DNA from: Arenibacter sp. F26102
Lineage (GTDB): Bacteria; Bacteroidota; Bacteroidia; Flavobacteriales; Flavobacteriaceae
Length of the DNA: 64,000 nucleotides
Assembly: GCF_023015865.1 (NCBI RefSeq)
Contig: NZ_JALKBC010000003.1
Coordinates: forward strand, 372,001-436,000
Reading direction: 5' to 3'
Part shown: positions 1 to 9,044 of the stretch, in pieces
How the letters are laid out: the number at the start of each line of letters is the position of its first letter
Position numbering within the stretch: the first letter of the stretch is position 1
Made by a program: the position numbers and the translations under genes
Notes under the pieces: generated by a model
What the model saw: only the letters and a program-made list of their open reading frames with translations
What the model was told of the DNA's origin: nothing
The model's database searches: none

Positions 1-849
1 CAGGAGCAGCAAAAATTTATAGCGGACAACCAAGCATTCATTGACCGATTTAAAGGCACCTATTCCAAGACCAATCAGGTAACGTCTAGAGAAAGGATGT
101 TGGAGAAATTACAGATCATAGAAATTGATGAAATAGATACAACAGCACTAAAGTTAAGGTTCCCTCCTTCCATACGCTCGGGTGACTACCCCGTTACCGC
201 AGAAGGACTTTCCAAAAGTTATGGCGACCATGTTGTATTTAAAGATGCCAATCTCTCCATTTCCCGTGGCGAAAAGGTTTCTTTTGTGGGCAGGAACGGT
301 GAAGGAAAATCTACCATGATCAAAGCCATTTTGGGTGAAATTGAGGTAGAAGGTGTATGTAGTTTGGGACACAATGTAAAAGTTGGTTATTTTGCGCAAA
401 ACCAGGCCTCCTTGTTAGACCCTGAACTAACTATCTTCCAAACCGTAGATGAAGTGGCAGAAGGAGACGTACGTACACAGATCAAAAATATTTTAGGTCG
501 ATTTATGTTTGGTGGAGATGACCTGGAAAAAAAGGTAAGTGTACTTTCCGGCGGAGAAAAAACCCGATTGGCAATGGTAAAATTACTTTTGGAACCCGTT
601 AATCTTTTGATCTTGGATGAGCCCACAAATCATTTAGATCTAAAATCCAAAGACGTACTTAAGGAAGCACTTCTCACTTTTGACGGCACATTAATATTGG
701 TCTCCCACGACCGGGATTTCCTACAAGGACTTTCCCAAAAAGTCTTCGAATTTAAGGACAAACGGGTCATAGAACATTTCGAGACCATTGATGCTTTCTT
801 GGTGCGTAACCGAATTGAGAGTCTAAAGGAAATAGATTTAAAGGCATAA
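1..849 (+). CDS. ABC-F family ATP-binding protein, 3' part
   Basis: The reading frame is open from base 1, so the 5' end lies outside the window. About 282 residues are visible. The first part is the charged inter-domain linker typical of ABC-F proteins. It is followed by the second nucleotide-binding domain with Walker A (GRNGEGKST), the ABC signature (LSGGEKTR) and Walker B with the ABC-F hallmark (LLILDEPTNHLD), then an H-loop (LVSHDRDF). ABC-F proteins are soluble, lack membrane domains and act on ribosomes in translation or antibiotic protection. No C-terminal coiled-coil extension is visible, because the protein ends soon after the second ATPase domain. It converges on the next gene. 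The subfamily (Uup, EttA or other) cannot be decided from this half. Confidence 0.93.
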   Translation, partial: QEQQKFIADNQAFIDRFKGTYSKTNQVTSRERMLEKLQIIEIDEIDTTALKLRFPPSIRSGDYPVTAEGLSKSYGDHVVFKDANLSISRGEKVSFVGRNGEGKSTMIKAILGEIEVEGVCSLGHNVKVGYFAQNQASLLDPELTIFQTVDEVAEGDVRTQIKNILGRFMFGGDDLEKKVSVLSGGEKTRLAMVKLLLEPVNLLILDEPTNHLDLKSKDVLKEALLTFDGTLILVSHDRDFLQGLSQKVFEFKDKRVIEHFETIDAFLVRNRIESLKEIDLKA

Positions 850-911
850 ATGTCCAATCTCAAATCCGAACCGTCAAAATAGGCAAGGGTAATAAAAATC
901 TATGGCCAGCG

Positions 912-1730
912 TCAAGATTTAAAGAAGGCATCAAAATATAATAATTGGTATTGAATGGCATTTGCCCAATAATCCCAATTATGGCTTCCCGGGCGTTCTA
1001 TATAATCATGAGGTATATTTCGTTCCATCAATTTTTGGTGCATTCTTTTATTGCCGTCATAAAAGAAATCATTTATCCCGCAATCAAATATGAGTTTCAA
1101 ATTGTCCCCTTTTAACAAATTCACCATATTGATTACGGTATTATCTTCCCAATTGCCTCGATTTACGGCATAATCGCCCAAGCGTTTGGACAGGTCCCAA
1201 TTTTCAGGAAAAGGACGTATATCCAGGCCCCCGCTCATACTTCCGGCTGCACCCCAAACATCCTGATGCCTAAAGGCTAAATAAAATGCGCCATGACCAC
1301 CCATACTCAAACCAGTAATTGCCCTCGACTCCCGCTTTGCCAAAGTACTGTATTTTGTATCTATAGCACTTATAAGCTCCCTTGAAATATAAGTCTCATA
1401 TTTCATTTCCTCGTCTATGGGGCTATCAAAATACCAACTTGTTTTGCCGCCATCCGGGCAAACAATAATTATATTATAGGTGTCGGCATAATCCTTTATA
1501 GCCGAGACTTTAGTTGCCCAATCCTTATGATTCCCTCCTGCCCCATGCAGCAAATAGAGTACCGCTAAACGTTCCTTTTTCAGTACGTAACTATCCGGTA
1601 AAAATACCAGATTGGCAATGGATTTATTCATGGATTTGCTATTGACATGTAAAGTATCCACCTGCGATGCAAATGCACCAAATACAGTAAATAGAACTAC
1701 CAGCACAGTCAAAATTCGTCTCATTTTCAT
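912..1730 (-). CDS. secreted alpha/beta-hydrolase esterase (PF00756-like)
   Basis: A 272-residue protein if it starts at the ATG at 1730, which puts a clean signal peptide (MKMRRILTVLVVLFTVFGAFASQ without its first residues) at the N-terminus; a longer frame to 1781 would spoil it. The nucleophile elbow GLSMGG has Ser142. Asp221 in CGINDFF and His250 in GSHNWDYW are plausible triad partners, and LLHGAGGN is the oxyanion region. The family includes tributyrin-type esterases, feruloyl esterases and S-formylglutathione hydrolases. Export suggests cleavage of ester substituents in the periplasm. It stands alone and converges with the ABC-F gene. The substrate is not readable from sequence. Confidence 0.85.
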   Translation of the reverse strand: MKMRRILTVLVVLFTVFGAFASQVDTLHVNSKSMNKSIANLVFLPDSYVLKKERLAVLYLLHGAGGNHKDWATKVSAIKDYADTYNIIIVCPDGGKTSWYFDSPIDEEMKYETYISRELISAIDTKYSTLAKRESRAITGLSMGGHGAFYLAFRHQDVWGAAGSMSGGLDIRPFPENWDLSKRLGDYAVNRGNWEDNTVINMVNLLKGDNLKLIFDCGINDFFYDGNKRMHQKLMERNIPHDYIERPGSHNWDYWANAIQYQLLYFDAFFKS

Positions 1731-1955
1731 GCAATTATCTTTTAAACCTATTCTAATATTTAGTTTGGTTATGTACCCCAATTTTAGGAAGAGACAGATT
1801 CTATCTCCATTAAATTGCCCTAATAGATACCATTTTCAAAACTAGGAAAAAAAGACAAAACACAGTTAACAAACCATATAAAATGAATTCAGAGTGGGGT
1901 ATATAGATTTTCCCCACAAAAACTTTGAACACACCAATTAAGTACAAATTAAAGA

Positions 1956-2564
1956 TTATGCTATAACCTTATACCCTTCAGGAAAGGGACGGTAGGCATA
2001 ATACTGAAGCACTTCCTCAATAGCGGCCTTCATGGCCTTATTGATTGGAAGAATACTATTGCCCAACCTAAAGTCGATTTGATTAAGGTTCATATAGTAG
2101 TCTGTAAAAATTGGCACGTATAGCCCATTTTTCATTGCCTCCTTGGAATTTTCATATAGTTCGGACTGGTTTTCCTTTATAATCTTACAGGTGGCCAAGC
2201 GAAGTTCTCCCAGTTTGTCCCTACTTGCCCCAAATCCAAATAGTCGGCATATTAGTCCTCTATACTTATAATCATCACATTTGCCACTATTATTATCCAA
2301 AACAGATATTGGACGATATAAATGGCAAATGGAACTTTCACTAACCTTTAATTCCTCTAAAGTAGTTTCTGCCTTCCCATTCAAAAAAAGGTTAAAAGCC
2401 CAAGGCAAAAATTCCAATGGGGAAGCATCAATATCTGGATGGGTGCAACACTTGCCACAACCAGCCTTACAGCCCAGACCCGTTTGGGATTGAAAAGTAG
2501 CGATTTCCTGATCTAAACCAGCAAATAACTCCTCAACTTCTTTTACCCTACGTTCTATAGACAT
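1956..2564 (-). CDS. YkgJ-type cysteine cluster protein
   Basis: A 202-residue cytoplasmic protein. Near residue 32 it has the family signature C-x3-C-x2-CC (CKAGCGKCC), followed by single cysteines in CHLYRP, CDDYKYRGLICRLFGFG and ATCKI, giving the spaced set of eight that defines the YkgJ/UPF0153 zinc- or iron-binding family. The biochemical function of these proteins is unsettled, and one proposal is an Fe-S or Zn ligand role. There is no signal peptide. The gene is monocistronic, with an AT-rich 137-base gap to the sulfatase gene downstream. Confidence 0.85.
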   Translation of the reverse strand: MSIERRVKEVEELFAGLDQEIATFQSQTGLGCKAGCGKCCTHPDIDASPLEFLPWAFNLFLNGKAETTLEELKVSESSICHLYRPISVLDNNSGKCDDYKYRGLICRLFGFGASRDKLGELRLATCKIIKENQSELYENSKEAMKNGLYVPIFTDYYMNLNQIDFRLGNSILPINKAMKAAIEEVLQYYAYRPFPEGYKVIA

Positions 2565-2701
2565 TATTTTTTTTTGCGCGAAGGTACACCAATAAAGGTA
2601 TGGTTCAACAAATATTGCCTAAGTTACGATAAGATAATTCATGACCTAAAGTTAATGGGAAACAGCAATTTGAAAAGGACCTTAAATAATAACAAAATTG
2701 G

Positions 2702-4462
2702 CTAATCCACTTTTTCCATTTCCATCCAAAAAGGGAATATATTCTTATTATCCACTGCATAAAAAGGTATAAGATTACCAACCATTTTAGGGAAATAGAC
2801 CTTTTTCATTTGAATAACATCTGTATTGCCATTTTTATTCTCTATCTGTCTAACCAGGGTATTGGCTTCCAAAACCATTCTTCCATTCCCCATTACCGGT
2901 TTTACAAACTTATAGGTAATATCATAATAACCTTCTTCAATCTCAACATCCCAGTTACCGTAAACTTCTTCCTGATTCCATATACCCCTTTCGCCCCCAG
3001 CATCGTTCCTATTGAGTATTATTGGGTTTTCATTTGGGGTACCTACCCTAATTCTTGGAGGGTGTACCAAATTTTCCGAGAGGATCAACTCATTGTATAT
3101 TTTGTCCATTTCCCCTTTAAGGTCCATTGCCAATGCCTTGTTTTCGTTCACCAAGTCCCATTGTTCATATGGATCTTTATTAAGGTGAAACAACTCAAAA
3201 TCTTCAATTGCGGCATTGTAATCGGTTTTCCCCACCAATTTATACCCTCCCTTCTGTATGGCCATATTATTATACAACTCTGGATAACGACGGGACCAAT
3301 AAAAAAACAATGACCGATCGGCCCAATCCACACGCTGCCCCTTTATTAACGGAAGTAAACTCCTTCCGTCGATTACCCTGTCTTTAGGCATATCTACACT
3401 ACATAGGTCCGATAAGGTAGGAAAGACATCCAAATGGGCGGTCATGGTTTCCACATCTTTGTTGCCCTTGGTAATTGCGGGATATTTCAAATAAAAAGGT
3501 ACCCGAACCCCTCCATTGTATACATCTCCCTTAAGGCCGCGCATACCTCCTACATATCTTGTTTGTTGGGGACCATTATCTGTCATGAAAATTACAAGCG
3601 TGTTTTCTGTTAGCTTCAAGTCTTTCAATTTTTTGAAGAGCTTCCCTAGATTGTCATCAATATTATTGACCATGGCATAGACCTTTCTTGCATCTTCCTT
3701 ATCTTTTTCGCTCATTTTTGAAAATGGCTTTCCGTCCTTGTCAAAACCGGAAGAAGGATCTATGTCCTTGTACTTTTGATAAAAGGAATCAGGAACTTGC
3801 AAAGGAGTATGCGGTGCATTAAATGCCAAATAACAGAAAAAAGGGGACTCCTTATTTTTATCTATAAAATTGATGGCTTGATCGGTAAAAATATCCGAGC
3901 AATACCCGTCAAAGGGTTCCTGTTGGTTATTGTGCCAAAGTACAGGGTCAAAATAACTTTTATCCCCTTGGAAATAAGTGGTAATATCTCCAACCTGTCC
4001 CATACCTCCCGATAGATGGATTACTGACTCGTCAAAACCTTGGTCACTGGGTCTACTTGGATAATTATCCCCCAAATGCCATTTACCAAAAGCCCCGGTA
4101 CTATAATTGGCCTGCTTCAACATCTCGGCTATGGTAACCTCATTGGAAGCCATAATGGCTCCGCCATTATAGGTATCCCTCATGCCTGTCCTTAGCGAAT
4201 AACGCCCTGTCATTAAACTAGACCTGGTTGGGGCACAGACAGGAGAAACATAAAAATTATTGAACCGCACACTCTCCCTGGCCAAAGCGTCTATAACCGG
4301 AGTTTTTACATGTGGGTTTCCGGTAAACCCCAGATCCCCATAGCCCTGATCATCTGTAATAATCAAAATTACATTGGGACGTTGATTCTTCTGGGCATAG
4401 CCAATAGAAGTAAGCCCCAAAATCATTAAGAGAAAAATACAATGCCAATGCTTTAAGTTCAT
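2702..4462 (-). CDS. secreted arylsulfatase (S1 family)
   Basis: A 586-residue protein with a cleavable signal peptide (ends IGYAQ). The sulfatase active-site signature begins at Cys76 (CAPTRSSLMTGRYSLRTG); this Cys is converted to formylglycine by a maturase, and the C-x-P-x-R form fits. The metal-binding Asp pair is in ITDDQGYGD (residues 36-44), and the other metal ligands lie in MTDNGPQ. Type I sulfatases remove sulfate esters from polysaccharides in the periplasm. A C-terminal extension of about 100 residues beyond the usual fold is present. It follows two sialidase-fold genes on the same strand, suggesting one sulfated-glycan module. Alginate carries no sulfate, so this is probably for a different glycan. 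Confidence 0.9.
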   Translation of the reverse strand: MNLKHWHCIFLLMILGLTSIGYAQKNQRPNVILIITDDQGYGDLGFTGNPHVKTPVIDALARESVRFNNFYVSPVCAPTRSSLMTGRYSLRTGMRDTYNGGAIMASNEVTIAEMLKQANYSTGAFGKWHLGDNYPSRPSDQGFDESVIHLSGGMGQVGDITTYFQGDKSYFDPVLWHNNQQEPFDGYCSDIFTDQAINFIDKNKESPFFCYLAFNAPHTPLQVPDSFYQKYKDIDPSSGFDKDGKPFSKMSEKDKEDARKVYAMVNNIDDNLGKLFKKLKDLKLTENTLVIFMTDNGPQQTRYVGGMRGLKGDVYNGGVRVPFYLKYPAITKGNKDVETMTAHLDVFPTLSDLCSVDMPKDRVIDGRSLLPLIKGQRVDWADRSLFFYWSRRYPELYNNMAIQKGGYKLVGKTDYNAAIEDFELFHLNKDPYEQWDLVNENKALAMDLKGEMDKIYNELILSENLVHPPRIRVGTPNENPIILNRNDAGGERGIWNQEEVYGNWDVEIEEGYYDITYKFVKPVMGNGRMVLEANTLVRQIENKNGNTDVIQMKKVYFPKMVGNLIPFYAVDNKNIFPFWMEMEKVD

Positions 4463-4573
4463 AATTGTTGGTTTCAGGTTTTGTTGATTATTTTTTTTAA
4501 TGAAATTGGAATACAGATTACCTAATTTCCAATAAATCTATGTTAAATGCCTATTTAAAAGCAAGAAATGCTA

Positions 4574-5728
4574 TTAATTATTTTCAGGTTTAACTATCCA
4601 ATCCCAATTCAGGGTGGTTAAATCGGTTACCGCCAACCCAGTACCATGTACCCTGTTACCAGCGCAGTGCCCTAATATAAGATTTCGCGGATCCGTAAAA
4701 TACAAGGCGGTATAACAATACCAACCTTCAGGGTCTGTTGCAATATTTTTAATGTTTTCCCATGTTTTTCCCTCGTCCTTGGAGATGGCAATGGTTAAAG
4801 GGGTTCTTTTACCTTTTATAGTGGTATCGGAACCATCGTTGTTGTTCCACACCATGACCCAGTCCTTAGTTCCAGGTACTTTCTCTATAGTAGCTGGCGA
4901 AAGCGGGGAATAAATAGAACTGGGCTCAATGTGACTCCAGCTTGCCCCTCGATCTTTTGAAAAAGACAGCTGCTGTACGCCACCGCTTGCCCTAATATAC
5001 ATCATTATACGGCCATCATTCAATTCTATAAGACCTGGTTCCTGGGTAATTATTTCGGTATTATTAGGTACCATTGCGCTAGAAGTCCAAGTTTCACCAT
5101 TATCATCGGAGTAATAAGAAAATAAATTGCCCCGTCCACTGAAGCCCTTTTCTGTAGTGGGGTGTTCCGCCACTGCAAACATCAAACGCCCATCCTCCAA
5201 CTGAATAACCCTGTCATTATTCAGAACAAAATATCCTTCTTTGTCTGTGATACACGGAATAGGTGAGCTCCAGCTCTTGGCTTCATCGGTAGATATCCGC
5301 ATCATGGGAATACAATCTACCGTACTATTCTTCCTCAGGTAAAATAAGGCAATAGCACCATTTTGAAGTCGTAACAAGGAAACCGACATTACGTTCATTC
5401 CGCCTTCATTGGACAACACCACCTCATCCTGCGCACTCCATGTATTTCCATTATCCTGTGAATACCTACTTGCCAAATGTGCAGGGTCATGGTCGGACCC
5501 AGTACCTTGAGTATAATGGGTATATACAAATAAAAGATTACCATTTTTTAACCTAATGAAATCGCCCTCGCTGTTGCGGGGGTTATCCGCCGAAGGCCTT
5601 AGACTCAATACTGTTTCAGGCCCTTTGGAGTGCGATATTTTGTTGTTTGCCTTATTGGTTTTGCAAGAGAAAGCAATTCCTAACAACACCCAGATAAGTA
5701 TGGTACTTGGAAGAATTTTTATATTCAT
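4574..5728 (-). CDS. sialidase-fold (BNR/Asp-box) lipoprotein
   Basis: A 384-residue lipoprotein with lipobox (GIAFSC). It has five Asp-box repeats of the type S-x-D-x-G-x-x-W: YSQDNGNTW, STDEAKSW, YSDDNGETW, SKDRGASW and SKDEGKTW. These define a six-bladed sialidase/neuraminidase-like propeller. An arginine cluster typical of GH33 is not obvious: the FRIP motif is absent and only RLKNG/LRPSADNPR lies near the start. It may therefore be a non-sialidase glycoside hydrolase or binding protein of the same fold. The end lies 111 bases from the sulfatase start and the start lies 36 bases from the end of the next sialidase-like gene, so the three probably form one operon. Confidence 0.8.
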   Translation of the reverse strand: MNIKILPSTILIWVLLGIAFSCKTNKANNKISHSKGPETVLSLRPSADNPRNSEGDFIRLKNGNLLFVYTHYTQGTGSDHDPAHLASRYSQDNGNTWSAQDEVVLSNEGGMNVMSVSLLRLQNGAIALFYLRKNSTVDCIPMMRISTDEAKSWSSPIPCITDKEGYFVLNNDRVIQLEDGRLMFAVAEHPTTEKGFSGRGNLFSYYSDDNGETWTSSAMVPNNTEIITQEPGLIELNDGRIMMYIRASGGVQQLSFSKDRGASWSHIEPSSIYSPLSPATIEKVPGTKDWVMVWNNNDGSDTTIKGKRTPLTIAISKDEGKTWENIKNIATDPEGWYCYTALYFTDPRNLILGHCAGNRVHGTGLAVTDLTTLNWDWIVKPENN

Positions 5729-5764
5729 TGTTGGATTTTAGAAGGTAAACTTATGTTATGTTAA

Positions 5765-6793
5765 TCATTTAAGTTCAACCAAGGGGATTTCAGCAAAATA
5801 AATAGAGGTTTTTTCGGTCTCGTGAGAAGAATAGTAGCTCATATAAAGGGTATCATTTTCGAAAACAAAACCGGGATAACTGCTATCGGAATTCGATGGC
5901 AATTTCAACACCTCCTTAAAATCTCCATTTTTACCAAAAGAAATCAGTCCGGTATACTCCCTATTAATTCTTCCCCCTCCAATATATTGGCCCCCGCCTA
6001 TTGCTACAAAGTCAGGACCTCCAATAAAGTATGGCGATTCCGTAAAGTTCCAGTCCGTATAAGGAGGACTACTTTTCCCCAAATACGCCAAACCATTTCC
6101 TTTTTCCCGCCTAACCAGCATTAACAACTCCCCATTGTTCAAAAAGCGGATTGTAGATTCATTGGGATTTCCTTCAATTCCCAGATCCGCAATTATTTCA
6201 TAATCCACCCCGTTGGTGGTTTTAACCAATTTTATGGTCGTCTCATTTTCTCCTGCCTCATTTTCCTTTCTGGAATACATGCCTCCATATCCCGTACCCT
6301 CATGCCAGGTAAGACTCCAGAGCCAATCGAACTTAGTTTTCATAATGGAATCATATTTAATGGGTTGTGGCGTGGAAAATTTGGTCCCTTTACTATTGGA
6401 GAAAGCTACATGGGGTATCCCCCCCAACAAGGTCTTGCCTTCATAAATAGACCCCCCCATTGTGGCCATAATGAGTCCCTCAGGCGTAACCGATAATTTG
6501 GGATCCCTTAAATCAAATCCGTTGAGGGCAATTTGATCAACTTCTTTCCAAGCCTTGCCATCTTTAGAGGCAATAATTTTTATTACTCCATCCTTTCCAT
6601 ACACATGTTTTTCACCTGATCGAAATGCACAATAAAAATCACCTTTAAACTTGATTAGGGAAGTAAAGGCGTTGTAATTATCATCGGAATAGATCTGGGA
6701 TACTTTGATTCCTTTTGGCTGGTTCTGCGAAATGCTATTAAAAGTGACAAAAAAGATTATAAATGATATGGTACCAACTATTGCTTTTTTCAT
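5765..6793 (-). CDS. secreted sialidase-fold protein
   Basis: A 342-residue protein when started at the ATG at 6793, which gives the signal peptide MKKAIVGTISFIIFFVTFN followed by SISQ; the frame continues to 6826 but would put charged residues before it. Features of a beta-propeller exo-sialidase-like fold are an early FRSG motif (CAFRSGEKH), repeated SKDGKAW-like Asp-box remnants and LVRREKGNG near residue 230, where GH33 proteins place a second arginine. This FRxG ... RRE ... pattern is common in unassigned marine Bacteroidetes hydrolases. It is the first gene of the likely three-gene sulfatase operon. No -7 box is obvious in the 400 bases upstream. Confidence 0.72.
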   Translation of the reverse strand: MKKAIVGTISFIIFFVTFNSISQNQPKGIKVSQIYSDDNYNAFTSLIKFKGDFYCAFRSGEKHVYGKDGVIKIIASKDGKAWKEVDQIALNGFDLRDPKLSVTPEGLIMATMGGSIYEGKTLLGGIPHVAFSNSKGTKFSTPQPIKYDSIMKTKFDWLWSLTWHEGTGYGGMYSRKENEAGENETTIKLVKTTNGVDYEIIADLGIEGNPNESTIRFLNNGELLMLVRREKGNGLAYLGKSSPPYTDWNFTESPYFIGGPDFVAIGGGQYIGGGRINREYTGLISFGKNGDFKEVLKLPSNSDSSYPGFVFENDTLYMSYYSSHETEKTSIYFAEIPLVELK

Positions 6794-7197
6794 TTCTATG
6801 GGCTTGGATTTGATTAATGTTGCCATTTATTAAAGGTTGGTTTGTCATAATCGCTTCCCCAAACTTTATCACTTATAAATCATAATATTTCAACGGACAA
6901 TAGCCTGTAAAAAATCTTCTGCTATGTAAACTTCCTAAATTATAAAATATATGCGTTAAAAAAAAAGAAAATACCATCCCATAATCATATGTTGGTAACA
7001 GAAAAAATAGGAACCAATTCTTAGTAATTACTTTAGTATTGAATTGATTAATTGATATAAAACCAATTGATACACGAACACAGGGTACCAGACATTATAG
7101 GAAAATAATTTTACACTTCCAGAATCGAGCTAAAACCCTGTAGAAATAGGACAGTCCTTTTGCTTAGTTACCCCTGTTCAAGAATACTATAGTTATG
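6794..7197. other. gene-free stretch, AT-rich
   Basis: About 400 bases between two minus-strand genes. It must hold the end of the RraA transcript and probably the promoter of the sialidase/sulfatase genes. I find no exact CAAAnnTA (minus-strand -7 box), no strong hairpin and no copy of the TTGGTwwACCAA operator seen elsewhere, so these downstream genes do not appear to belong directly to that regulon. Confidence 0.5.
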
Positions 7198-7920
7198 TTA
7201 TTCTTTATTTTTATTAGCACTCCAAACCTTAAACTCTTCGGCAATTTTATTATCCACCAAAGGGTACAGTCCAATAATTGATCGACCATTTTGCACATTT
7301 TCCATCACAAATTCCTCGAATAAGGTCATTTGCAAACATTCGTCGGCCACCTCATCGGCAATACCGGCAGGGATTACCATAACCCCATCATCGTCCCCAA
7401 CCAAAATATCCCCCGGAAAAACAGCTACATCGCCACATCCGATGGGTTCGTTAATAGCAATTGCCTGATGCAAGGTAAGATTGGTAGGTGCTGATGGTCT
7501 ATTGTGATATGAGGGAATATTCAACTCGGCAATTTCAGCGGAATCACGGAAACCCCCATCTGTTACAATTCCAGATACCCCTCTTACCATTAATCGCGTA
7601 ACCAATATGGATCCCGCAGAAGCGGCTCGGGCATCCTTTCTACTATCAATAACCAAAATAGCGCCTTTTGGACACTCTTCAACTGCAACCCTCTGCAAAT
7701 GTTTAGGATCTTTGAAGACTTCAATCGTATTTAAATCTTCACGGGCCGGTATATATCGTAGGGTATAGGCCTCCCCTACCATGGTAGGCTTTCCCAGTTT
7801 TAAGGGTTTAATGTCCTGAATAAATTGTTTTTTCAACCCTTTCTTAAAAAGACAAGTAGCAATGGTAGCGGTACTAACTTTTCTTAATTTCTCTTTTGTA
7901 GAATTTGTTGTGTGTTCCAT
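7198..7920 (-). CDS. RraA-like / HMG-aldolase family protein
   Basis: A 240-residue protein of the RraA/MenG-like fold. The signature VTDGGFRDS carries Arg125-Asp126, matching the Arg-Asp pair that binds substrate and metal in 4-hydroxy-4-methyl-2-oxoglutarate/oxaloacetate aldolases of this family. GDILVGDDDGVMVIP lies near residue 175. True RraA (RNase E inhibitor) lacks a full metal site, and the extended N-terminus here favours an enzyme acting on 2-oxo acids. It is 25 bases downstream of the epimerase gene and co-transcribed with it, and that operon starts at the GntR operator shared with the PL6 lyase. An uronate or keto-acid substrate is therefore likely but not shown. Confidence 0.82.
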   Translation of the reverse strand: MEHTTNSTKEKLRKVSTATIATCLFKKGLKKQFIQDIKPLKLGKPTMVGEAYTLRYIPAREDLNTIEVFKDPKHLQRVAVEECPKGAILVIDSRKDARAASAGSILVTRLMVRGVSGIVTDGGFRDSAEIAELNIPSYHNRPSAPTNLTLHQAIAINEPIGCGDVAVFPGDILVGDDDGVMVIPAGIADEVADECLQMTLFEEFVMENVQNGRSIIGLYPLVDNKIAEEFKVWSANKNKE

Positions 7921-7945
7921 TTTGTTATGCCTTTGTTGTCCCTAT

Positions 7946-8911
7946 TTATTCCGCTCTTTGCCAAGCTTCCTGAAGAAAGGTCAAATCTTTTTTCATTTGG
8001 GCAAAGACTACTTTTTTGTCTATGGTAATCTCTTTCGCTCCGTGCTCCGCACCACCCAATCCGTACTCCAGGTGTAGGGATACGGGCACGTTTATGTTGT
8101 ATTTTTTAAGCAAGGAAAAGTAGCGGTCAAAATCTACCATCCCTTCCCCTAGCGGAGTATTGATAGGCTTCCACTGCCCATTCACGGTTCCCCATTTAAA
8201 ATCTTTAATGACTATGGATTTGATATAAGGACTAATAAGTCGCAACCCGAGTTCCCAACAACTGCCCCCTTCCACAACAGCGTGTCTTATGTCATATTGG
8301 CAACCAATATTTACATTTTTGGTAGCCTGAAGAATAGGTGGCAAATCCCAAATGGGGGCCCCTACATGGTTCCCAGCATGATTTTGATAACAGCCGATAA
8401 GACCCAGATTCTTATTAAACTCCTCCAAATTTTTAAACTGTTGGCCATAGATGGCCTGACTTTCCGAAATTTCCCTATTCTCCGGATAGCTTAACCATCC
8501 TGTGCGATAATGGGAAAGTCCCAACTTACTGGCTATTTCCAATACAGTTCTTTGTTCCTTATTTTCAACATCAAGGACGTTTGTGGTCATCATCTTAGGA
8601 TTCAGACCATGTTTTTTCATGGCAGAAACTGCCTTGGGCAAATCATCAGCTACTTTCTCAGGCAACACGTGCCCTTGGGGCCTTACGGTCAAATCCAATC
8701 CATCAAAACCCATTTCCGCCGCTGCTTCCGACATATCATTATAATCTAGAAATTGCAGATGTTTAGAAAACAAATGCACTTCCAAGGAATTCTTAAAAGG
8801 CATATTAGAATTGAACATTGCTTTATCAAATGCCATTAGCGGTATGGCAGTACCGGCTATGGCGGCAAGCTTAACAAAATCTCTTCTGTCATAAATAATC
8901 TTATTCTTCAT
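7946..8911 (-). CDS. Tat-exported sugar isomerase/epimerase (TIM barrel)
   Basis: A 321-residue protein with a twin-arginine signal (YDRRDFVKLAAIAGTAIP) and an AP-endonuclease-2/xylose-isomerase-like TIM barrel. Barrel motifs visible are GFDGLDLTVRPQGHVLPE, the acidic and histidine metal sites in CYQNHAGNHVG and CQYDIRHAV, and VSLHLEYGLGG near the end. Such proteins interconvert sugars or act as 3-keto-sugar enzymes in the periplasm. It heads an operon with the RraA-like gene and is transcribed divergently from the PL6 alginate lyase across a shared operator, which links it to alginate metabolism by regulation. The exact reaction is unknown. Confidence 0.82.
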   Translation of the reverse strand: MKNKIIYDRRDFVKLAAIAGTAIPLMAFDKAMFNSNMPFKNSLEVHLFSKHLQFLDYNDMSEAAAEMGFDGLDLTVRPQGHVLPEKVADDLPKAVSAMKKHGLNPKMMTTNVLDVENKEQRTVLEIASKLGLSHYRTGWLSYPENREISESQAIYGQQFKNLEEFNKNLGLIGCYQNHAGNHVGAPIWDLPPILQATKNVNIGCQYDIRHAVVEGGSCWELGLRLISPYIKSIVIKDFKWGTVNGQWKPINTPLGEGMVDFDRYFSLLKKYNINVPVSLHLEYGLGGAEHGAKEITIDKKVVFAQMKKDLTFLQEAWQRAE

Positions 8912-8958
8912 TTTTTAGGTCACTTTATAGGTTATTACACAGTTTTTTTGTTAAAAAT

Positions 8959-8988
8959 TTGTCAGTCCAACAAATATACATATATTTG
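8959..8988 (+). promoter_or_regulatory. promoter of the PL6 lyase gene
   Basis: TTG at 8959-8961, a spacer of exactly 19 bases and TATATTTG at 8981-8988 give a near-perfect Bacteroidetes promoter. The -7 box overlaps the first operator unit. The predicted start is near 8995, about 50 bases before the ATG at 9045. Confidence 0.8.
8971..8978 (-). promoter_or_regulatory. -7 box of the epimerase-RraA operon
   Basis: Read on the minus strand this is TATATTTG, matching the Bacteroidetes -7 consensus TAnnTTTG. A TTG lies 16 bases further upstream, inside the operator, so repressor binding would cover the -33 region of this promoter. Confidence 0.6.
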
Positions 8989-9010
8989 GTAAACCAAACT
9001 GGTTAACCAA
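8986..9010. promoter_or_regulatory. GntR operator, PL6 / epimerase divergent region
   Basis: Two 12-bp units, TTGGTAAACCAA and CTGGTTAACCAA, separated by one base. Each contains the pseudo-palindrome TGGTnnACCA expected for FadR-type GntR proteins. The surrounding 36 bases (8978-9013) are identical to 16746-16781 upstream of susC. The placement covers the plus-strand -7 box and the minus-strand -33 region, so one site can control both directions. Confidence 0.82.
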
Positions 9011-9044
9011 TTTTAATTCTAAGTGCTACCTAAATGTATTAATT

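Noticed and set aside
2810-3313. 167-codon open frame on the plus strand
   Set aside because: It lies opposite the sulfatase gene, has no start signals and an odd composition; a shadow frame.
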